Shown piece after piece: positions 9,135-17,657 of a DNA stretch of 64,000 nucleotides. The DNA is from Roseibium album (lineage in GTDB: Bacteria; Pseudomonadota; Alphaproteobacteria; Rhizobiales; Stappiaceae): assembly GCF_001404515.1 (NCBI RefSeq), contig NZ_CXWE01000013.1, positions 1 through 64,000 on the forward strand, read 5' to 3'. The notes under the pieces are model-generated. The model saw nothing but the letters and a program-made list of their open reading frames with translations. It was not told the origin of the DNA and made no database searches. Numbering within the stretch: the first letter of the stretch is position 1; the number at the start of each line of letters is the position of its first letter. Both the position numbers and the translations under genes were made by a program.

Positions 9135-10382
9135 TCATTCCGCGTTGAGCGCAGGATTGTTATCTAAGAGGACTTTGAAAAAACCAGCTGCCAACCGACA
9201 TCCCTCCCGGTTTTTCCAAGGATACCGAGCCATTTCGGCAACTCCCTCTGCAAATTCCGCATCGCTGACCGCAGCGATTGCATTTCCGTGGGACAGGAGA
9301 GTCTGCATTGCAATGCCCTTTGAATGGATGACAAATTTTTCTGCCGCGACCGCGTCCTGGATAATGCCGGAGCCCTGCAGACCATAGACTTGCGGGTCAT
9401 AAGGTAAAAGGATCACATCTGTCGAAAGGAACCAGTCCTTGAACTCCTCTGGGCTCAATCTATCAGAAAGCGCGGCAACACGAACTGGCGCTTCGGCCGC
9501 AGCATATGCCCGGGCGAACTCATAGACACCCCCAGGGCCGTAGTCGCGCTCGCTGCCCTGCAACAGGATTTCGATCGGCAACGGAAGCGACCGTGTCCCG
9601 ATCAGGTGTTCAAGGCTGGAAACGATCCGAGGAACCCGGTCATAGCCCTTGCCGGGACGCGGTCCTCCGAACAGTCCGACCCTGAACGTCGTCTTGCGCT
9701 TTCTGCCCGGACGGGCACTCGGATCGGAGGGATCGAAACTGCACGGAAGATAAAAACCTCCGCGCACATTCAGTCCGTAACAACGCTTCATCTCGGACGC
9801 CATCTCCTCTGTTTCACAGAAGAGCGAAAGGCCACCATGCTCTGATATTATCTCAAGGACTTTCTCTAGGCGTGCCAGTCTTCGCGCCAGCTTGTGTTCG
9901 CCCAACTCCATATCAAGAAACCGAACGATCATACGCGGCGTTTTCGCCTTTTGGGCGCTGACTAGTTCACCCAGAGATTCGAGCGACTCTAGGTCCGCGG
10001 ACGGAATCACGATCACGTCGGACTTGCCAATTCCAATCCTGTCGCACGCATCCAGCAGCGCGTTTCCGTAGGGTGACGCCGGCAAGGAGCGCAGACGACC
10101 GGCCGCCAAGGCCCGGAGAAAGGCGTCCGCTTTCTGGCGGCCCGACCCATTCGACATCCGCCAGTGCAAAGTCGACAGGGCTCGGGTGCGGTTCGAAATC
10201 CTGGCCGCTGCCTGACCCAGAAACCCGTCATAATCCTCACCTGCTACGAGGTGGCAATCGAACCCGCGAAAAAGCTGTTTCAACGCCGCGATTTGAGTGT
10301 GCTGATGACCGCGATGCCGGATAAGCTTTCGCTCCACGACAAGCAATATTCGGTTTTTGGCAGCATTTGTTAGTGTGGACAT
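9135..10382 (-). CDS. GT-B fold glycosyltransferase (GT4-like)
   Basis: A 415-residue cytoplasmic protein. The C-terminal half begins with FRVGLFGGPRPGKGYDRV, the glycine-rich second Rossmann strand of GT-B enzymes, and has ILLPYDPQVYGLQGSGIIQD, the donor-binding region where GT4 members carry their Glu. The N-terminal domain shows LLVVERKLIRHRGH. It is last in the minus-strand operon gmd-fcl-GT, 9 bases after fcl, so it may be the fucosyltransferase using GDP-L-fucose. That is a positional inference. It converges with the ColD-like gene; the 73-base gap shows no obvious terminator. Confidence 0.75.
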   Translation of the reverse strand: MSTLTNAAKNRILLVVERKLIRHRGHQHTQIAALKQLFRGFDCHLVAGEDYDGFLGQAAARISNRTRALSTLHWRMSNGSGRQKADAFLRALAAGRLRSLPASPYGNALLDACDRIGIGKSDVIVIPSADLESLESLGELVSAQKAKTPRMIVRFLDMELGEHKLARRLARLEKVLEIISEHGGLSLFCETEEMASEMKRCYGLNVRGGFYLPCSFDPSDPSARPGRKRKTTFRVGLFGGPRPGKGYDRVPRIVSSLEHLIGTRSLPLPIEILLQGSERDYGPGGVYEFARAYAAAEAPVRVAALSDRLSPEEFKDWFLSTDVILLPYDPQVYGLQGSGIIQDAVAAEKFVIHSKGIAMQTLLSHGNAIAAVSDAEFAEGVAEMARYPWKNREGCRLAAGFFKVLLDNNPALNAE

Positions 10383-10391
10383 CGATGACAG

Positions 10392-11363
10392 TCACTCATT
10401 TTCGAATATCGCGTTCGCATAAGTCTGGGCAATTCCATCCCTGATACTGCGCGCCCTGTCCCATCCTAGCGCGTGGAGAAAAGAGGTGTCGGCAAGTTTT
10501 CTCGGCACGCCATCGGGCTTGCTGTCATCAAACACCAGGTTGCCAGTGAAGCCGACAATCTCGCAGATTAGTTCCGCCAGTGACCGGATGCTTATCTCCT
10601 CGCCCGATCCGACGTTTACCGGCTTGGGTCCCGAGTAGGTTCTTGCCAGATGGACAACAGCGTCGGCTAGGTCGTCAACATGCAGGAATTCACGCAAGGG
10701 CTCGCCGCTGCCCCAAACCTCCATCGCCTCACTGCCGCGGCACCTGGCATCATGTGCCTTCCTCAAAAGAGCGGGCAGGACATGACTTGATTGCAAATCG
10801 TAGTTGTCACCCGGTCCGTAAAGGTTGGTAGGCTGGATCGAGATGTAATCGCACCCGTGCTGCGCACGATAGGCTTGGCACAACTTGATACCGGCGATTT
10901 TTGCAATAGCATACCACTCGTTGGTCGGCTCAAGCGGCCCGGTCAAAAGGCTATCCTCGCTAATCGGCTGCGGTGCTAGTTTGGGATAGATACATGTCGA
11001 CCCCAGAAAGACCAATTTCTTGACCGACGTCTGATAAGAAGCGTGGATGAGGTTGGCCTCGATCATCAAGTTCTCATACAGAAAGTCGACCGGTTGCGAG
11101 CTGTTCGCCAATATGCCGCCCACGCGCGCGGCTGCAAGAAACACCACGTCCGGCTTGGCTTCCGCCATCCAGACCTCAACTTCACCTTGCCGCCGCAGGT
11201 CGACGTCATTCCGACCCACTGTCAGGATGTCGCACTGTTCGCACTGCAGCCGGCGCACCAGAGCGCTCCCGACCATGCCCGTGTACCCGGCGACGTAGAC
11301 CTTTTTTCCGGCAAGGTCGAACACAGCTTTGTTCCCCTGATCAGTCTGCAGTACCATCTGCAT
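10392..11363 (-). CDS. fcl: GDP-L-fucose synthase
   Basis: Bifunctional C3,C5-epimerase and C4-reductase turning GDP-4-keto-6-deoxy-D-mannose into GDP-L-fucose with NADPH. The N-terminal VYVAGYTGMVGSALVRRL is the dinucleotide motif, AARVGGILAN is diagnostic of Fcl, and FLGSTCIYPK with NEWYAIAKIAGIKLCQ supplies the Ser-Tyr-Lys triad. PTNLYGPGDNY and SSHVLPALLRK are conserved. Length (323 aa) is normal. It lies 12 bases downstream of gmd in the same operon. Start at ATG 11363; a second ATG two codons later is possible. Confidence 0.93.
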   Translation of the reverse strand: MQMVLQTDQGNKAVFDLAGKKVYVAGYTGMVGSALVRRLQCEQCDILTVGRNDVDLRRQGEVEVWMAEAKPDVVFLAAARVGGILANSSQPVDFLYENLMIEANLIHASYQTSVKKLVFLGSTCIYPKLAPQPISEDSLLTGPLEPTNEWYAIAKIAGIKLCQAYRAQHGCDYISIQPTNLYGPGDNYDLQSSHVLPALLRKAHDARCRGSEAMEVWGSGEPLREFLHVDDLADAVVHLARTYSGPKPVNVGSGEEISIRSLAELICEIVGFTGNLVFDDSKPDGVPRKLADTSFLHALGWDRARSIRDGIAQTYANAIFENE

Positions 11364-11375
11364 CGAAGCCCAGCA

Positions 11376-12455
11376 TCAAGCGCCTGTTCGTGACGACTTA
11401 GTGCCTCCGTTCAATTCGCCTGTAATGGTCTCCAGATCGGAGCGCACCATCTGCGCGACCATGTCACCGAACGCCACTTGCGGAGACCAGTCAAGCAGAC
11501 GTTCCGCCTTGCGTGCATCCCCAATCAAAAGATCAACCTCCGTGGGTCGGAAATAGCGTTGGTCGACCAACACAATCAACTTGCCGCTGGCCGCGTCATA
11601 TCCCTTTTCTTCGACGCCCTGACCTTGCCAGCGAATCTCGATACCCACTTCTTCGAAGGCACGCTCAGCAAAATCCCTCACGGAGTGCTTTTCGCCCGTG
11701 GCGAGCACAAAGTCATCAGGAGTGCCGTGTTGTACAATTCGCCACATGCCTTCGACATAGTCTTTCGCGTGCCCCCAATCGCGCTCGGCATCCAGGTTAC
11801 CAAGGAAGAGTTGTTCCTGAAGTCCCAGTTTTATCGCGGCGGCCGCCCTCGTGATCTTTCGCGTCACAAAAGTTTCCCCACGGATCGGGCTCTCGTGATT
11901 GAACAGGATGCCGTTGCTTGCGTGGATGCCATAGGCTTCCCTGTAGTTTACAACCACCCAATAGGCATAGAGTTTGGCGGCAGCGTAGGGGCTGCGCGGA
12001 TAAAACGGGGTTTTTTCGGTTTGAGGGACTTCCTGAACCTTGCCGTAAAGCTCAGACGTCGACGCCTGATAAAACCTTGTCTTTTCCGTCAGGTTGAGAA
12101 GCCTTATCGCTTCAAGAAGGCGAAGCGTTCCGAGCGCATCTGCGTTTCCCGTATATTCCGGCGTTTCGAACGACACCTGCACGTGGCTTTGTGCGGCCAG
12201 GTTATAAACCTCGTCCGGCTGTACTTCCTGCATGATACGGATCAGATTGGTCGCGTCCGTCATGTCGCCGTAGTGAAGGTGCAAACTGACGTTCTGCTCG
12301 TGCGGATCCTGATAAAAATGATCGATGCGGGCCGTGTTGAAAGACGATGACCTGCGTTTGATACCGTGGACCGTGTATCCCTTGCCAAGCAGAAGCCCGG
12401 CAAGGTAAGCACCGTCTTGGCCTGTGATTCCGGTTATGAGTGCTGTTTTCGTCAT
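11376..12455 (-). CDS. gmd: GDP-mannose 4,6-dehydratase
   Basis: Converts GDP-D-mannose to GDP-4-keto-6-deoxy-D-mannose, the common precursor for fucose, rhamnose, perosamine and colitose. Motifs: ALITGITGQDGAYLA, GIKRRSSSFNTARIDH, the active-site STSELYGKVQE with SPYAAAKLYAYW, and NHESPIRGETFVTRK. I chose ATG 12455, preceded by GAGAA, giving 359 aa, the normal family length; the frame extends 45 codons upstream with no family resemblance. It is first in the operon gmd-fcl-GT and its product can also feed the ColD-like enzyme at 7892-9061. Confidence 0.95.
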   Translation of the reverse strand: MTKTALITGITGQDGAYLAGLLLGKGYTVHGIKRRSSSFNTARIDHFYQDPHEQNVSLHLHYGDMTDATNLIRIMQEVQPDEVYNLAAQSHVQVSFETPEYTGNADALGTLRLLEAIRLLNLTEKTRFYQASTSELYGKVQEVPQTEKTPFYPRSPYAAAKLYAYWVVVNYREAYGIHASNGILFNHESPIRGETFVTRKITRAAAAIKLGLQEQLFLGNLDAERDWGHAKDYVEGMWRIVQHGTPDDFVLATGEKHSVRDFAERAFEEVGIEIRWQGQGVEEKGYDAASGKLIVLVDQRYFRPTEVDLLIGDARKAERLLDWSPQVAFGDMVAQMVRSDLETITGELNGGTKSSRTGA

Positions 12456-12789
12456 TTTTCTCGAATTTGTTCGAATTGCGCTTTTTTGTCCGCATCCAGT
12501 TCCTGTTGACAGGAAGATCACGGGTTGATTCAATTGAACTTGAATGCTCATGAAGTTCAACGAGCAACCGGCAATCCAACGAGGTGCCATTCGCTGCCTT
12601 ATAGTCGCTCACCAATGCAAAAAAAAGCGCAAAGCTCCAAAATTCAATCGAAGCTGGCGGCTTCCGGCGATACGGTCCTGCCATCGTCTCAAGTCCGCCC
12701 CCCAATCCTAAGACAATTAATTTCTGGAAATTCGACTTTTGCTTAGGCATAAGGGTATTACTTTCAGTCGTCATTCGCCGGTCAAGTCC
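12456..12789. promoter_or_regulatory. Divergent intergenic region between gmd and a glycosyltransferase
   Basis: 334 bases separating divergent transcripts, so it must hold promoters for both. It is more AT-rich than the flanking genes. I could not assign a convincing -35/-10 pair or operator by eye. The only open frames are N-terminal extensions of the flanking genes. Confidence 0.45.
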
Positions 12790-13533
12790 ATGAGACAGAA
12801 GATTTCAATTGACGTAACGCTCGTCTCAGGTGCCAGACCCGGTTTGCTGAAGAAGACACTCGACAGCTTCTCCGAAAAGCTGTTCCGGCATTTCAACATC
12901 GAAACGCTTTTCGTCAACATCGACCCATTTGAAGGTGGTCAGGCCGAGGTGGACGAATGTGAAGCGATTTGCCGCTGCTTCTTCCCTTCTATCGAAACAC
13001 GCAAACCCGAATGGCCGAACTTCACACGTGCGGTGAAATGGCTCTGGCAACAACCGCGCGCAGCGTGGGTCTTCCACCTCGAAGACGATTGGGTTTTGAA
13101 CCGGGACGTCACCTATGAGGAATTTACTCAGTCGATCTCGCGGCGCGTGTCGCAAATTTCACTCATGACAAAAGAAAAGAACTGGGGCTACCGATCCCCC
13201 TACCATTTTGAACCAAACCGGTTAAAACTCCTGGGAAAGGATCTCGGCAAGGGTCTCAACAAGAAACGGCCGATCTTCACCACAAGTCCGAGCTTCGTGA
13301 AACGAGATTTCGTACATCGGTGCGCAGCGCTGATGCTGGACGGCCTCGATCCTGAAAAACAGCTGAATGCACTCAATCCTGAGCTCAACACATTTACCGC
13401 CCAATACCGCAACCGCTTCATAGGTCAGCGCCGCGAATACGTCGCCGTCGACATCGGCAGGAAACACCGTAAAGACATCGGCCTGACGAAACGGATTGTC
13501 AAGGGGATCAGCGTTTGGGCCGAGGAGCGCTGA
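12790..13533 (+). CDS. Putative GT-A glycosyltransferase
   Basis: About 247 aa, soluble. SIDVTLVSGARPGLLKKTLD at the N-terminus and AAWVFHLEDDWVLNRDV, an acidic EDD metal site near residue 100, indicate a GT-A fold. The family is not one I can name securely. I preferred ATG 12790 to an upstream TTG at 12739, because the similarity-like core begins directly after it. It is a single plus-strand gene converging (16-base gap) with the sulfotransferase. Confidence 0.6.
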   Translation: MRQKISIDVTLVSGARPGLLKKTLDSFSEKLFRHFNIETLFVNIDPFEGGQAEVDECEAICRCFFPSIETRKPEWPNFTRAVKWLWQQPRAAWVFHLEDDWVLNRDVTYEEFTQSISRRVSQISLMTKEKNWGYRSPYHFEPNRLKLLGKDLGKGLNKKRPIFTTSPSFVKRDFVHRCAALMLDGLDPEKQLNALNPELNTFTAQYRNRFIGQRREYVAVDIGRKHRKDIGLTKRIVKGISVWAEER

Positions 13534-13549
13534 TGCATTCCTCCCCAAA

Positions 13550-14293
13550 TCAGGCACTTTCCGTAAACACGGTGCCGCATTGTGCAGGCGTATCGAAATC
13601 GAATCTGAACATCTCGATATCGGATGCATACCAATCGGCGATCAGCTGGATTGAGCTTTCGGTGTAAAATTCCTTGTACGACACGCCCACATTCCGAGAG
13701 ACATTGCGATTCTCCAGTCGTTCGCTTACGCTAAAATAGCGTGACACTTCCTCACTCAGGTTTTCCTGACGCAATATATCAACCGAGCATACGCCCGATT
13801 CGTCTATGATGTAGTCGGACTGGGGATACCAACCGAGCGACGCCCGGTGCCAGTAATACTCTCGCTTTCCGAATTCATGCCGCGTATCCAAAAACTCCTC
13901 GAACCCTTCGATCGACAGCGCCCGTTGCGGCAGGTCACCACCACCGGTCTGTAAATGGAACTTGTAGCGGGAAAACGTGCGCGCCCAAGGATTTCTGACG
14001 ATCGCAAACGGGATCGTGCCTGCCCGAACGGAATGATCGATGTCGCGCAGTCTCGCGTGCTCATATCCAGGGTGCAGGCCGTTGGAATTCTTGAATGCGA
14101 GGAGGTCATTGGCGTATTTCTTGCTTATGAGGCGCCTGCGGTGGGCAATGACAATCTTGTTCTTCAGCGCCAATGCTTCACGGATTGCAATACCGCCATT
14201 TTTCGGAATGTGCACCAAGAGACGCTTTTTGGGAACAAGCCCGAGGCGCGAGGGGGCGAATTTCAGAAAATTCTTGAGTTGATACTCGTCCAT
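13550..14293 (-). CDS. Sulfotransferase family 2 protein
   Basis: Carbohydrate sulfotransferase-like protein expected to move sulfate from PAPS to a glycan. The 5'-phosphosulfate loop is visible as LLVHIPKNGGIAIREAL (near residue 26), and the 3'-phosphate site as FAIVRNPWARTFSRYKFH near residue 95. These are the two PAPS signatures of the Sulfotransfer_2 family. No signal peptide or membrane segment, so it acts in the cytoplasm. ATG 14293. It follows the lipid kinase gene by 45 bases on the same strand, at the edge of the polysaccharide cluster, so modification of that polysaccharide is the simplest inference. Confidence 0.82.
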   Translation of the reverse strand: MDEYQLKNFLKFAPSRLGLVPKKRLLVHIPKNGGIAIREALALKNKIVIAHRRRLISKKYANDLLAFKNSNGLHPGYEHARLRDIDHSVRAGTIPFAIVRNPWARTFSRYKFHLQTGGGDLPQRALSIEGFEEFLDTRHEFGKREYYWHRASLGWYPQSDYIIDESGVCSVDILRQENLSEEVSRYFSVSERLENRNVSRNVGVSYKEFYTESSIQLIADWYASDIEMFRFDFDTPAQCGTVFTESA

Positions 14294-14338
14294 GATGTCT
14301 TCTGGATCTTCTTGGCGGCCGGATGCAGGAGGAAACGG

Positions 14339-15256
14339 CTACCGCCGCATATCAATCTGGTGGTGCCTTATCCCAATCTTCCAGTCCTGTCCATTCATCG
14401 GCTCTCCATCCAGATTGAACTGGACCGGATTGGCTGTCTGGATATTGATATCCCGCGCCTTTCGCTGAATAAGACCGTTTTTCATGCCATCCACACCGCT
14501 GTCCAAAAGGGTTGAAAGCAGATCGGTAACCTTCCCGGACCTGGGAAATGGCAGGATCGTCAGATCAAGAAATCCGTCATCCAGTTTTGCCCGAGGGCAC
14601 AGACGGATACCGCCGCCCGCGCGTCGACCATTGCCGATCGCCAGAGCAAGGAACGCACCTTCCCAGGAAAACCCTTCCGCTTCGATCCGTCCTTCGCAGG
14701 CCGCAAGTTCAGAAAACCGGTTCAGGCCCGTGAACAGATACGCTGCGCCGCCGAGCACGCGCTTCAGTTTGGGATCTGTCTGTGACGTTACTTGCGTCCC
14801 GAACCCACCGGTCGCCATGTTGACGAAACAGCAACCATTGACTTCGCCAACATCCATCGGCTTTGCGCTTGCACGTGCGGCAAATCGCAGGCAGCCCGGA
14901 ACATCGGCCGGGTCCAGCCGGATGTGGCGAGCGAAATCATTCGCCGTTCCAAGCGGCAATACCGCAAAGGCAAAGGGCGGTTTTGCGCCGTCTTCCAGTT
15001 CGTGCAGCACGGCATCAACAACCTCGTGGATCGTTCCATCTCCACCACCGCTTACCAATGTGTCAATTGCATCGGCCTCGTGATCCCTGAGTGCCTCCTT
15101 TGCGAGACGCACGGTATCACCGGCTTCATAAGTCACCCTGACGGACACTTCATGTCCCATGGACCGAACCGCACTGACGGCAGTGCGCACATCATTACGA
15201 GACGCCGATTTTCCGTTCAGGATCAAGCGCAAATGCTGCTTTTCGTTTGTCCTCAT
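14339..15256 (-). CDS. YegS/DagK-type lipid kinase
   Basis: Predicted diacylglycerol/sphingosine-kinase-fold enzyme phosphorylating a membrane lipid with ATP. LRLILNGKSASRNDV starts the DAGK catalytic domain, LVSGGGDGTIHEVVDAVL is the nucleotide-binding GGGDGT motif near residue 70, and LPLGTANDFARHI is the conserved PLGTxNDF segment. KLDDGFLDLTILPFPR is typical of YegS-like proteins. Length (305 aa) fits the family. ATG 15256. Substrate may be diacylglycerol or phosphatidylglycerol; sequence alone cannot decide. Confidence 0.88.
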   Translation of the reverse strand: MRTNEKQHLRLILNGKSASRNDVRTAVSAVRSMGHEVSVRVTYEAGDTVRLAKEALRDHEADAIDTLVSGGGDGTIHEVVDAVLHELEDGAKPPFAFAVLPLGTANDFARHIRLDPADVPGCLRFAARASAKPMDVGEVNGCCFVNMATGGFGTQVTSQTDPKLKRVLGGAAYLFTGLNRFSELAACEGRIEAEGFSWEGAFLALAIGNGRRAGGGIRLCPRAKLDDGFLDLTILPFPRSGKVTDLLSTLLDSGVDGMKNGLIQRKARDINIQTANPVQFNLDGEPMNGQDWKIGIRHHQIDMRR

Positions 15257-15278
15257 ACTTTCCCAGTCTCACTTTGCC

Positions 15279-16202
15279 TCATTCAGGCAACATCATTTCT
15301 CGTTTGATCCGGGCGGTTCTTGCCTCTTCCATCAGCCAGTTGCGGAATGCCGCCACAACGGGCCGCATGGTCCGGCCTTCCGGATAGACGAAATAATAGG
15401 CAGTCTGCTGGTCCAGAGACAGATCAAACAAACGCACCAAGCGCCCTGATGCAAGCTCGGCTTCAACGAAGAAACGCGGGATCAGGGCAGCGCCCGCATG
15501 ATGGATCGCCGCTTCCGATATCATGACAAATTGTTCGAAACGTGCTCCCTGAAAGGCTGCATCCGTTTCCACGCCGGCGAGATCGAACCATTGCCGCCAG
15601 GCCAGCGGCCGTGTCGCCAATTGCAATCGTGGCACACGTGCCAGATCCTGTGGCGTCCTGATCCCGAACCTGTCTCTGAACGCCCTCGAAGCAACCGGGA
15701 CAACCTCTTCTGCAAACAGTCTTTCGGTGATCGCGCCCGCCCAGACCGGGTCTCCGTGGTGAATTGCCCCGTCAAACGGCTCCTCGTCGAAATCAAACGG
15801 CTGCAAGCGGACACTCAGGTTCAATCCGGCATCCGGATACCGGCGGCCGAATTCGGCCAGTCTGGGAGCCAGCCAACGGGTTCCGAACGTCGGCAGGACC
15901 GCAAGATTCAAAACATCCGCGCTGCCGGCATAGGACATGACCTGACGTGTGGCTGCCGTCATCTGTTCCAGGGCACCACGAATGTCATGCAGGTAGAGCC
16001 GGCCCGCATCGGTGAGCACGATCCGCTGTCGCACCCTGCGAAAGAGTTCGACGCCGAGGCGGTCTTCAAGATGGCGAACCTGTTTCGAGATTGCGCCCTG
16101 TGTCAGGTGCAGTTCCTCGGCCGCCCGGGTAAAACTCAGATGCCGGGCCGCGCATTCAAAAGCGATCAGAGTGTCTGCCGACGGGATAAAGGCGCGCTTC
16201 AT
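15279..16202 (-). CDS. LysR-family regulator of gcdH (GcdR/GcvA-like)
   Basis: LysR-type transcription factor. The N-terminal winged helix-turn-helix reads FECAARHLSFTRAAEELHL then TQGAISKQVRHLEDRLGVELF. The rest is a periplasmic-binding-protein-like effector domain. Length 307 aa is standard. It is divergent from the glutaryl-CoA dehydrogenase gene, the usual arrangement of GcdR and its target, and the gap contains a T-N11-A dyad adjacent to this gene's start (16217-16239), expected for autorepression and co-activation. Effector probably a glutarate-pathway intermediate (inference). Confidence 0.88.
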   Translation of the reverse strand: MKRAFIPSADTLIAFECAARHLSFTRAAEELHLTQGAISKQVRHLEDRLGVELFRRVRQRIVLTDAGRLYLHDIRGALEQMTAATRQVMSYAGSADVLNLAVLPTFGTRWLAPRLAEFGRRYPDAGLNLSVRLQPFDFDEEPFDGAIHHGDPVWAGAITERLFAEEVVPVASRAFRDRFGIRTPQDLARVPRLQLATRPLAWRQWFDLAGVETDAAFQGARFEQFVMISEAAIHHAGAALIPRFFVEAELASGRLVRLFDLSLDQQTAYYFVYPEGRTMRPVVAAFRNWLMEEARTARIKREMMLPE

Positions 16203-16216
16203 TCAAATGCCCTAGT

Positions 16217-16239
16217 TCATTCCATTTCGTCATGAATGA
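16217..16239. promoter_or_regulatory. LysR-type binding site (TCATTC-N11-GAATGA)
   Basis: A perfect 6-bp dyad separated by exactly 11 bases, containing ATTC-N11-GAAT, the T-N11-A signature of LysR regulators. It sits 15 bases upstream of the LysR ATG and about 130 bases upstream of gcdH. Confidence 0.7.
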
Positions 16240-16371
16240 TGAACCAGCTTTCGCTTTTCCGCAAATAAAAATCCGTCCACACTTGCTCAAACAGAATGAC
16301 CTCGAGCATCAGCACATCTTCAATTTGCCCCAGGCTCAAACTTTTGCCGGGACACGTCACAGGAGACACCC

Positions 16372-17589
16372 ATGAACGCCCCAGCACAGATAAAGTCCTC
16401 TCCTTCCGGCGGCGGCACGTTCGACTGGCAGGATCCGTTTCACCTTCGGGAACAGCTTCAGGAAGACGAGCAGCTCATCCAGGACACGGCCCGCGCCTTC
16501 GCGCAGGAAAAACTTCTTCCGCGCGTGATCGATGCCTATCGGGAAGAAAAGACCGACCGGGGCATCTTCAATGAAATGGGTGAACTTGGCCTGCTGGGTG
16601 TCACGCTGCCGGAAGAATACGGCTGCGCCGGGGCTTCCTACGTTTCCTATGGGGTTGTCGCACGTGAGATCGAGCGCGTCGATTCCGGATATCGGTCAAT
16701 GATGAGCGTGCAGTCCTCGCTCGTCATGTATCCCATCCATGCCTATGGCTCCGAAGACCAGCGACAGAAATACCTGCCAAAACTGGCGAGTGGCGAGTTC
16801 GTCGGATGTTTCGGCCTGACCGAACCGGATGCCGGTTCTGATCCTGCCGGAATGCGCACCCGTGCGGAAAAAACGGATGGTGGATACAAGCTCACCGGCA
16901 CGAAGATGTGGATTTCAAATGCGCCCATCGCCGATGTGTTTGTCGTGTGGGCGAAATCGGAGGCCCATGACGGCGCCATCCGCGGTTTCGTGCTCGACAA
17001 GGGCATGAAAGGCCTTTCGGCGCCAAAGGTCGGCGGAAAACTTTCGCTGCGCGCTTCCATCACTGGTGAAATCGTCATGGATGGCGTCGAAGTCGGCGAA
17101 GGTGCTCTTTTGCCCAATGTCTCGGGGCTGAAAGGACCGTTCGGTTGCCTGAACAGGGCACGTTACGGCATTGCATGGGGCGCCATGGGAGCTGCAGAAG
17201 ACTGCTGGATGCGCGCACGCCAATACGGCCTCGATCGCGAGCAATTCGGCCGGCCGCTGGCGCAAACACAGCTGTTCCAGAAAAAGCTTGCCGACATGCA
17301 GACCGAAATCACCCTGGGTTTTCAGGCAGCGCTGCGGGTCGGGCAGCTTTTCGACGCGGGCCGTGCCTCACCGGAAATGATCTCGATCATCAAGCGTAAC
17401 AATTGCGGCAAGGCCCTGGAGATTGCCCGCCAGGCGCGCGACATGCATGGCGGTAACGGTATCCAGGAAGAGTATCACGTCATGCGGCACAGCCAGAACC
17501 TTGAAACCGTCAATACATATGAAGGCACGCACGACATTCATGCCCTGATCCTTGGCCGTGCCCAAACCGGCCTGCAGGCATTCTTCTAA
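16372..17589 (+). CDS. gcdH: Glutaryl-CoA dehydrogenase
   Basis: Acyl-CoA dehydrogenase-fold flavoenzyme that oxidises and decarboxylates glutaryl-CoA to crotonyl-CoA in lysine, tryptophan and glutarate degradation, passing electrons to ETF. FAD and substrate motifs: CFGLTEPDAGSDPAGM, GTKMWISNAPIAD, and REQFGRPLAQTQLFQKKLADM. The C-terminal active-site segment NTYEGTHDIHALILGRA carries the catalytic Glu in the GcdH-specific context. 405 aa, normal. The start has an AGGAG site 6 nt upstream. It is divergent from a LysR regulator. Confidence 0.93.
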   Translation: MNAPAQIKSSPSGGGTFDWQDPFHLREQLQEDEQLIQDTARAFAQEKLLPRVIDAYREEKTDRGIFNEMGELGLLGVTLPEEYGCAGASYVSYGVVAREIERVDSGYRSMMSVQSSLVMYPIHAYGSEDQRQKYLPKLASGEFVGCFGLTEPDAGSDPAGMRTRAEKTDGGYKLTGTKMWISNAPIADVFVVWAKSEAHDGAIRGFVLDKGMKGLSAPKVGGKLSLRASITGEIVMDGVEVGEGALLPNVSGLKGPFGCLNRARYGIAWGAMGAAEDCWMRARQYGLDREQFGRPLAQTQLFQKKLADMQTEITLGFQAALRVGQLFDAGRASPEMISIIKRNNCGKALEIARQARDMHGGNGIQEEYHVMRHSQNLETVNTYEGTHDIHALILGRAQTGLQAFF

Positions 17590-17657
17590 GTCAACCAGGC
17601 ACCAGGCTGCGCGGTCAACACGTGCCGAGCAGCCACACTCCATCTCCAGGAGGCGAC

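Noticed and set aside
11478..12350. Plus-strand 290-codon frame over gmd
   Set aside because: Antisense to gmd, which is certain.
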